Source: Gautieria morchelliformis (taxonomy: Eukaryota > Basidiomycota > Agaricomycetes > Gomphales > Gomphaceae). Taken from it: a DNA stretch of 64,000 bases. The stretch covers positions 1 to 64,000 of the forward strand of contig WHVA01000397.1 in assembly GCA_015179125.1 (NCBI GenBank), written 5' to 3'. Below, one piece after another: positions 57,508 to 64,000 of this stretch. The stretch's first letter is position 1, and each line of letters starts with the position of its first letter. Position numbers and translations under genes: made by a program. The notes under the pieces are model-generated. The model did no database searches. It saw nothing but the letters and a program-made list of their open reading frames with translations, and was not told the origin of the DNA.

Positions 57508-58679
57508 CCGCTGCGTGTCACAAAATCCGACGCATCTTCCGCTTCCGGTGGACCATGTTCCGCATTTTCAGAAATTCCTTCCGCAGTGGGCACTCCACTT
57601 ATGTCCGCAAGTGCGAGGAACTCTGGAAGGAGCTCGAGTTTCTCCTCTGTGGTCATAAGCCGGATATCAAAGGCTTGGGGGCACTCGCGAGCATAGTGGC
57701 CTGGTTGTTGACATCGGAAGCAGGTGATAGTTCCGTGGCCTTTTCCGCGCATGCGGTCAAAATCCATCGGGGCAGGGCCACTCTTCGAGGGAGGAGGGCT
57801 ATGGTTCCTAATAGGAGCAGGCGGAGCGAGCATCGGAAATACTTTCCGTGTGGGAATGAATGCGCTTCCGGGTTTTGGCACAGGTGGAGTAGGATGAGTG
57901 GAACTGCGTGTCATGTTCCGGCTCGTCTCCACGAAGGCCTCATTTGCCTCCCTGTTCCGAGACACCTTCTGCGCAGCTTGGTACCACCCTTCCGGGTCAT
58001 CAAAATCCGGAGCTCCATCCCCAAGCAGTGCAACTTGGTTCTGGAGTGTCGGATCAAGTCCTCGTCGGAATTTGATGACGATCGTCTTGTCGTCGTCATA
58101 TTCCGCAAGGTCAATGAGCTCCTGGAAGCGATCGATGTAGTCATCGACCGGATCCTTGGCCTGGTACCAGCTGGTCCCCTCGAGCCTCGTAAGGGCTGTG
58201 AGCTGCTCGTTTTTCGGGCAGAACTGATCGGAAAATGTTTTCTCGAAGGCGTCCCAGTCCCGGAAGTAGTTCCCCTTGCCCTTTGCCTCATGTCGGATCA
58301 GCTTGTTTGCAAAACGGGCTGCGCGGTCCGATTTGAAAAAGGACAATGCCCAGTGAATCCGAGCCTGGTCGTTCGGAAAGAGGTCTCCGACAATTGCGAA
58401 GTAGATGCTGCATGTGTTGAAGAATGCGCATCCCTTCTCCCGATCTCCATCAAAGTCCGCCGGAGTTGCGGGCTTGACCTTTGCTAACTTCGCGGACTTT
58501 CTCTCTTCCGCTAGTTCCGCTTTTCCGAAATCCGGATCATCCAGCATTCCATTTCCACCACTTTGTGGAATATCTAACTTAGCCAAAATCACTTGTAAGG
58601 CTGTTTCCATCGCGTCGGTCTTCATCCGGTTCCGCGTCAATTCCTCCTCCATATTCCGAAGACGATTGTCCGTATCCAT
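57504..58679 (-). CDS. Gypsy-A copy 3 gag
   Basis: First in-frame ATG at 58679 (MDTDNRLRNMEEELTRNRM), stop TGA at 57504, 391 residues. Coiled-coil-like start, capsid region (FFNTCSIYFAIVGDLFPND, SFFKSDRAARFANKLI, AFEKTFSDQFCPKNEQL), linker rich in Pro/Ser, and CCHC knuckle CFRCQQPGHYARECP. The frame is open upstream through the leader to the LTR, without ATG. Intact; the stop codon overlaps the opening of pol, so pol is probably made by -1 frameshifting. Confidence 0.9.
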   Translation of the reverse strand: MDTDNRLRNMEEELTRNRMKTDAMETALQVILAKLDIPQSGGNGMLDDPDFGKAELAEERKSAKLAKVKPATPADFDGDREKGCAFFNTCSIYFAIVGDLFPNDQARIHWALSFFKSDRAARFANKLIRHEAKGKGNYFRDWDAFEKTFSDQFCPKNEQLTALTRLEGTSWYQAKDPVDDYIDRFQELIDLAEYDDDKTIVIKFRRGLDPTLQNQVALLGDGAPDFDDPEGWYQAAQKVSRNREANEAFVETSRNMTRSSTHPTPPVPKPGSAFIPTRKVFPMLAPPAPIRNHSPPPSKSGPAPMDFDRMRGKGHGTITCFRCQQPGHYARECPQAFDIRLMTTEEKLELLPEFLALADISGVPTAEGISENAEHGPPEAEDASDFVTRSG

Positions 58680-58866
58680 GTTGGAAGGAGAAATATGGGA
58701 CCGGATTTCTGAGGTTGGGAGCTCGACGTAAGAAGAGGGGCTGTCGTACGCCGTGTGTGCGGAAGAGGTTGCGATTTCCGAGTCGCTGTCTCCGATTCCG
58801 AACGCACCTATGGCGAATGCAACATGCGGTACGACCGCCGGTCCTCTAGGGAAGAGACTTTTCTGC

Positions 58867-59271
58867 TGTAAGGGCAACCCTGGCTAGTTGTGGAGATCAC
58901 ACTACCACACAACTGACCAGGGGAAATCCAAAGTATGTATAAATGAACAGAGTATACAAGAGAGGGGATTCTCACCTGACAAGGGGAAATCCAAAGAGAA
59001 AAGTCTAAGGACCCCCAATGTCAGCGAGCCTGTATTATACTATGCTGCGCAGCCAGGGACAACATTTGGCACCTGCCATCAACCCTGCATCTCCTTGACC
59101 ACCCTGACCCTTGATCGACCCTTGATGCCACCTATTACCCGAGTCGCTTGATTTCCGACACTGTTCCGAGAGTGGAAGTCGGAAATTGGAGTGGAACTGG
59201 CAAGGCAAACAGAACTGGTGGAAGTTCTCCCAGAAGCGGAATTATTTCCGAAAGTGGAGGTGGAGATGGAA
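58867..59271 (-). mobile_element. Truncated family-A LTR
   Basis: LTR-A from TGTAAGGGCAACC to GGAGATGGAATC, lacking the terminal part ending in CCCCTGACA. The break coincides with the loss of the rest of the polymerase gene on the other side. Confidence 0.92.
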
Positions 59272-61710
59272 TCACCCATGTCATGCGCCTGTCGCACGTC
59301 TTGTCCGGCCGGTTATAATCGCATACGGCGCACACGGGCTCATCAACGACAGAGTCTGGCTGTAGACGGTTCGACAACATAATATTGGGATACATGGCTG
59401 CGACATCCAAATGGTAAATTAATGGCTCGTCGATGCTTGCTGGATTGTCGCGCATTTCCTCCAGAGCGCTCTGTATCTGCGACTTGACTTCATCGTAATT
59501 TGTTACGCTTTTCAGGAACATCTTAGATTCCACAGAGATGCAGAATGTCAGCGCAGCATCCAGCTGGTCGATGAGCTTTTGTGATGAAAATAAGTCAAAG
59601 ACCTGAGGGCACGAAAATTGCGTCAAGCACCTTTTGCACTGCATCTGGCTCGATCTTGAAATGTGTTGGAATATCGCTTCGGAAAACACCAGCCTGCAGT
59701 GCTTCCACGTGGCCGACAACATACGTCTCAGATGCTAACAAGTGTCCTTCAAACATGTTCCCGTAAAGATCTTCGTGGCGATTTGGCATAATAATTTCGC
59801 CTCGATAGGCCTCAACCTGAGGGCGGATGTTAGTTATCAACAAAGCTTGGAATGAATGGCAAAGGCTCGCCATAAGAAGAGTTTCGCAGAGTGTTCCAAT
59901 GCCTTTTCGAAGAACCTCATCCGGGTTGAGAGGTATGATATTACATAGCGAACATATGAAAGGGTGGACATATTTCATGTAAAGGTAATATGTTGCAACC
60001 GCATCAGACACCGAGTACCGTGCCAGCACCTGCGGCTGTTCCATGGCGTATCTTATAGCCAAGTTTTGCGGTGGTGACAGCTTTGAGGCCTTGACTTCCC
60101 TGGGGTAGATACGAGTCGCGTGTCACCCACCTAAAAAATCCAAATGTGCACAAGTGCGACTCTTGAATTCATCCTCCGAGTCCTTCGTAAATCCAGTCTC
60201 AAGGAACATGTCAATCCCACGCGCTTCTGCTCGCGCGCGGAGAAAAGGGAAATCGAACAAATCGCCGTTGAAGGTAGCTATGACTGTAGGCTTCGCAGCC
60301 CCAATGTGTTCGAAGAATCGAAGAATCGTCGCAGGCTGTAAGGAGGGTCATTAAAACAACAGTGAGGACCAACATTTGGCTGACGTTCACCTCGTCTGGT
60401 TCGTTGAAAATGGTGAAGGGACCTTCGTATCCTTCCTTGGGGGTGTATTCGAAATCCTCGATGTCTTCGCTCATGATATCGCGATTAGTGATGAGAAACC
60501 GTTGTCCATATCATATAATCATCATGACCTGATCCACGGCCTGGACGGGGAATTTTAAAGGTGTCTTGGTGGTCTCAATATCGTATGCCATCACTACAGG
60601 ATCCGCGCGTTTTATGCGGTCCGACAGAGGGGTGAGCGAAGGAAGACCGGCCGTAAAGGTTACAGCATACCACAACCCGACTCGAATATCTGCAAAGAAT
60701 TGGGCTAGTTTGCTCAAGGCGATGAGGCATCTGCGCACCATTATCAATGGCCACCCGCAGGTAATAAGGCACATCATATTCCCTAATATCGACTATGCCC
60801 TCTCAAGGATCCTTGTCTTTTGCATTCCTTGCCCCAATTGCGTCGAGATCGGCGCCCCAAGCGATTCCCTCACCATCTCCCTCGACCTGCACGCGCATGG
60901 TCGCTTCAGCGTGTACGACCTCAGCATAAGCGTCGACGGCGTCCATCTTCTTGCCATTGCTCTGCGCGAGAGGAAGGATATCTCTGCGCACAGTAAGCCA
61001 GTCTGAGATATTGCGAAAAGAAAGCTGTAAGTAAAGGCGACGGTGTCCGAGGTGATGCGGAAAACAGGTATGAAAGAGGGCATCAAACGGGCCAAGGACG
61101 CACGGGCATGTACTGCTTCAGATCCTCCTTCTGTCTGGTAATACGGCATATGACCCCTTGGTATTTCTTCATAAGCCATTCTTCAATGATGGTCTCCACA
61201 AGCCTAAAAACCCAATATGAGGCGGTAAACGCGACAGAAGGACGCCAAACCTGCCTTGCATGAGGTGTGAAAGTACGACTCGTACTGCAATGTGCACCTG
61301 AACATCCCACCGTCGTCTTTAAGAAAATAGTAGTCCACAGTCGCACGACCCCCCCGGCCAAATCTGGATCCTTGAGCAAGTCTGTCCAAACGCGTCAGAG
61401 AGCGCTCCCAGATCCTCGACTTGATTGCTCAACAGGATGTATATCCACTAGCCAGCCCTTCTGGCGCGGCCCTTCGCTAACTCGGGGAAATCCAAGTTTC
61501 TCGTCGACCTCATCGTTGAGCTTGACATTCTCGAAACGCTCTTCAGTCTGCGTACCGTCGTCTCCTCTGGCGGGACCAGACTGGTTACTCGAAGGACCAC
61601 CTCGACCTCGGCCCCGTCCGCGACTGCCATGCCAGGATCAATATCGGGCCCCACCTCTGGCGCGTCGTGATGCCCTGAGACCGAAGGTGGAGGCTCTTGC
61701 CATGGCTGCA
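59272..61710 (-). pseudogene. DNA polymerase epsilon catalytic subunit, N-terminal fragment
   Basis: Family-B polymerase of the leading strand. On the minus strand the exons give, in order: a Gly/Arg-rich start (MARASTFGLRASRR, 61703), LGFPRVSEGPRQKGWLVDIH, DYYFLKDDGGMFRCTL, IIEEWLMKKYQGVICRI, VRRDILPLAQSNGKKMDAVD, exonuclease motif I ([16 protein letters not shown]), [18 protein letters not shown], motif II ([18 protein letters not shown]), motif III ([20 protein letters not shown]), and the first polymerase motif ([18 protein letters not shown]) with [19 protein letters not shown]. It ends there at a gypsy LTR: the palm, fingers, thumb and C-terminal zinc modules are absent, leaving roughly the first third of the usual length of about 2200 residues. 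An in-frame TGA after RARGGARY and a slip in a G7 run near 61345 show decay. Presumably a partial duplicate of a functional gene elsewhere. Confidence 0.88.
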
Positions 61711-63277
61711 AGGATCCTGGAGGCGAAGTGACAGCGCGTTACACTGTCACAATCTAAGGAGAGGCCGGCGTTGCCGGCTGCCCCTTGTCGAGGTTGCAAT
61801 AGTACAGTATGTGTCGTTTAGCTTTCTGATAACAATAACGTAGTATATCTGTATATATCAACACAGGGATGAGCGTGCGAAATTCGATGACGGAGGAGCT
61901 AGGTTCGGTAGATCCTCATGTATAAAGATCGCGGAAGGATGAACGTTGAACGATGGAAGGTGAGCAGTTAAACTATTCATCGTCGGATGAGCTAAACGGA
62001 GAGCAACACCTCCCCCTAATAACACCACCACGTGTAACATAGACAACCACATGAATTGCCGCTTAGAAACAGTAAGCCGCAGCAACAGGCTCAGAAGAAC
62101 TGCACCAAATCAGATCATCATACGACGCACGCTCCTAGCTATATGTACAGCAGCAGTGAGCGCGGCCGCGCAGAAGGACCCGCCCACCCAGCGGCGAGCC
62201 CCTTCTCCGCGCACCCTCTGAGCTAACGCTCAGTTCTGCCCAACCACGCACAGCTTCACCGCATCCGCTGAGCCAGCGCAAGTCGAGACTGGACGGCAGG
62301 CGCGAGCGTATTTTCAAGCTTCAGGCCTCAGGAGCCGTGCCTTGGCTCACCGGGTACGTACAATGAGGAATTGATGGTCATCGATTCATCGCGTAAGAAC
62401 TATGACAGACAAGCCCGGAATTGGACAACATAACACAAAAAAAAAGAAAAAAAAAATGAGCGAAGGGCTCATAAAGCCTCCCTCTTAAAGGGCCTGCCTC
62501 CCCGGTGCTATATCCGGATGCCCGCACCAATCGGGTCCGTACCCCAACCCCAATTCGAAGCCCATAGAAACCCAGGGATATCGAGCGGCAGCTGCAGCCC
62601 ACACTACAGCGTAAAGGGTCAGTAGTGTACGAAAACACTGAGAAGAACTTACGAGTGTGCCACGCCGTGGGCCCGTTCCCAGGTCATCCTGTGGTCCAAG
62701 GCCGATCACGCGAGTATCCATTCGGAGGTCGTCCAGGGGTCCTACGCCGCCAGTGTGGCTCGGGTGATCCTATGCGGCAACTGTGGCTCGGGGGTGTCCC
62801 CCGAGCCACAGTGGCCGCCCGGAGTGGAAAGCCCCACGTCAGTAAAAGGCAACCAATCAAAAATGTACACGCTTACCACAATAATTGCCAATGGGACAAG
62901 CGTGTGGTGGTGGGGGTTGGTGGTCGAGTTGGCGGTGGTCGAATTGGTGGTGGGCCTGACACAACCGGTGACCACATCAACCGCTACAAGAATAAATTAG
63001 TAATGACTACAGGGTAAATCAAAATGTGTACTCACCTTATCCCAAGCGGCGATGGTGGTGGTGGGCGCGACACAAACCGGTGACCGCAGCAACCACCTGA
63101 TAACCCAAGCTTCATCTGAGCGTTCGAACGGGGAGAGGGCACGGCGAAAGAGCGGCTGGACGGCGATGTCCCCCGTTTCACCGATCGACCAGGGCGATCC
63201 GGCGAGGGGAGGCGAGACGAAGGGAGGCAAACATAAGAAGATAACAAAAAAATAATAAAACGACAATAAATCAAAAA
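61711..63277. other. Mostly non-coding
   Basis: No gene recognised. Holds an A-rich run at 62436-62458, a strong hairpin at 62780-62812, and two similar segments around ACACAACCGGTGACC (62960) and ACACAAACCGGTGACCGCAG (63070). Confidence 0.5.
62780..62812. other. Perfect 15-bp inverted repeat, 3-base loop
   Basis: ACTGTGGCTCGGGGG, loop TGT, CCCCCGAGCCACAGT. A partial third copy of the arm (GTGTGGCTCGGGTG) lies just upstream near 62754. GC-rich and very stable; no following T-run, so not a simple terminator. Confidence 0.85.
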
Positions 63278-63281
63278 AAGA

Positions 63282-63575
63282 AACAGAAAACCATAACGCA
63301 AACAGCCGCCACCCCTTCCTTTACGGCCGCTTTCCCCACGTATTGTGAATTATACGGTCTAGGAGGGCCTTTCGGATAAACCTTCTCGTCACGCACTGTT
63401 GGAGGCACGCGTGTCACCTTGGAACAGTCGGCGGCGGCGTACGCTTTAAAGGAGCCTGGACGTGGTCGGGACTCCTTCCCCTTCTCCTTCCCCTTCTCCT
63501 TCTCCTTCTCCTTCCCCTACAACAGAAAACCATAACGCAAACAGCCGCCACCCCTTCCTTTACGGCCGCTTTCCC
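63282..63575. repeat. Direct duplication of 55 bp plus diverged flanks
   Basis: 63282-63336 and 63521-63575 are identical in layout (AACAGAAAACCATAACGCAA to GGCCGCTTTCCC). Weaker similarity extends to the right of each copy (GGGCCTTTCGGATAAACC versus GGGCCTTTGGAATAAGTC, then GGAACAGTCG), showing a tandem duplication of about 240 bp that includes the end of the zinc-knuckle ORF. Confidence 0.85.
63471..63520 (+). repeat. CCTTCT/CCTTCC microsatellite
   Basis: Tandem pyrimidine hexamers and trimers (CCTTCCCCTTCTCCTTCC...) just left of the second 55-bp repeat copy. Confidence 0.85.
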
Positions 63576-64000
63576 TACTTTCCCCGCTTTCCCCCGTTTC
63601 CCCCGTTTGCCGGCTTTCCATGTTTTTCCCAACCAGGACCAGTACCAAACGGCTTGGACGGGCCTTTGGAATAAGTCCTCTTAGTCGCTGGTTGAGACAC
63701 CCGTGGCACCGTGGAACAGTCGCGGTTGGCGTTCTGCAGTGCCATCGTCGCTGGGGATCGTGATCCAGGCTCCGAGTTGGGACATGGAGAGGTCACCCTC
63801 TTTCCCTTGCCCTTGCAATCGGCTTGTATATGACCCTCGCGACGACATAGACAGCAGACTTCGGGCTTGCCACGGGGGTTCGCGGTCGTGGCTTCGCTCC
63901 CGGTAGCCTGCTGCCCCTCTTTCGCTGCCGCAGCCATGCGCTCCGCGAGCCGCGAGAACATCACCTTCTTGGGAGCTGGCTCTGAGGCCGAAGTCCCTGT
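63575..64000 (-). CDS. CCHC zinc-knuckle protein, partial (window edge)
   Basis: Minus-strand frame open to the right edge, so its N-terminus lies outside. It reads EPAPKKVMFSRLAERMAAAA, then a CX2CX4HX4C knuckle (VCCLCRREGHIQADCKGKGK), then a Ser/Lys/Gly-rich tail (TYSKGPSKPFGTGPGWEKHG, NGGNGGKRGK) that becomes low-complexity. A retroelement gag nucleocapsid is the likeliest identity, but no capsid or pol is visible; a cellular nucleic-acid-binding protein is possible. The 3' end is blurred by the local duplication. Confidence 0.5.
   Translation of the reverse strand, partial: TGTSASEPAPKKVMFSRLAERMAAAAKEGQQATGSEATTANPRGKPEVCCLCRREGHIQADCKGKGKRVTSPCPNSEPGSRSPATMALQNANRDCSTVPRVSQPATKRTYSKGPSKPFGTGPGWEKHGKPANGGNGGKRGK

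Larger units (their letters stand above)
52897..59271 (-). mobile_element. Ty3/gypsy family A, copy 3
   Basis: Shares the LTR 52897-53386 with copy 2 as its 3' LTR. Its 5' LTR (58867-59271) is cut off within the final Glu-coding repeat region, about 85 bp short, where DNA polymerase epsilon sequence begins. That LTR carries variants (GGCTAGTTG, ACCCGAGTCGCTTG) not in the shared LTR, which argues that the tandem arose by recombination between elements. Confidence 0.93.

Overview
The window is a transposon-dense stretch of a filamentous basidiomycete genome. Short GT-AG introns of 50-59 bp, fungal Ty3/gypsy elements with chromodomains, Ty1/copia elements, a MULE-SWIM transposase, a PF24764-type integrase gene and a BTB gene of mushroom-fungus type all point to an Agaricomycete. 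A Rhizoctonia/Ceratobasidium-like fungus is my best inference; no species-specific marker is visible. There are no bacterial-style operons, no rRNA, no convincing tRNA and no CRISPR.

Layout. 1-3.1 kb: a GC-rich proline-rich gene of unknown function, broken into three frames. 3.2-5.0 kb (minus): a decayed UDP-glycosyltransferase gene. 6.6-10.4 kb: a MULE-type transposase with SWIM zinc finger, cut by two solo LTRs whose target-site duplications are still visible. 10.4-13.9 kb: nested Ty1/copia and Ty3/gypsy fragments. 13.9-32.2 kb: a complex of 12-bp minisatellite arrays (RCTACC-based) built around a large inverted duplication. Each arm carries a BTB gene, a CTACCA-type array, a fragment of a gypsy accessory ORF and a CTACCC-type array. 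Between the arms lie a third CTACCC array, a gag-like pseudogene, a further CTACCA array, a hypothetical gene split by a solo LTR, and an integrase-core (DDE) gene divergent from the intact BTB gene.

32.6-59.3 kb: nested Ty3/gypsy elements. Family A (about 480-490 bp LTRs, gag-pol with chromodomain, all on the minus strand) occurs three times; copies 2 and 3 form an LTR-internal-LTR-internal-LTR tandem. Family B (plus strand, 5' truncated) carries a large additional ORF between pol and its 214-bp 3' LTR and is interrupted by a 1.27-kb solo LTR. 59.3-61.7 kb (minus): the N-terminal third of a DNA polymerase epsilon catalytic-subunit gene, cut off by a truncated family-A LTR. 61.7-64 kb: mostly non-coding, with a perfect 15-bp hairpin and, at the right edge, a CCHC zinc-knuckle ORF running out of the window.

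Functionally, almost nothing here looks like a working metabolic unit. The only gene that reads intact is the BTB gene at 27.7-28.7 kb. The gypsy accessory ORF is long but carries a stop and a frameshift. The most unusual structure is the minisatellite/BTB inverted duplication: the arrays share a 42-bp boundary sequence, and the array can face either way relative to it.
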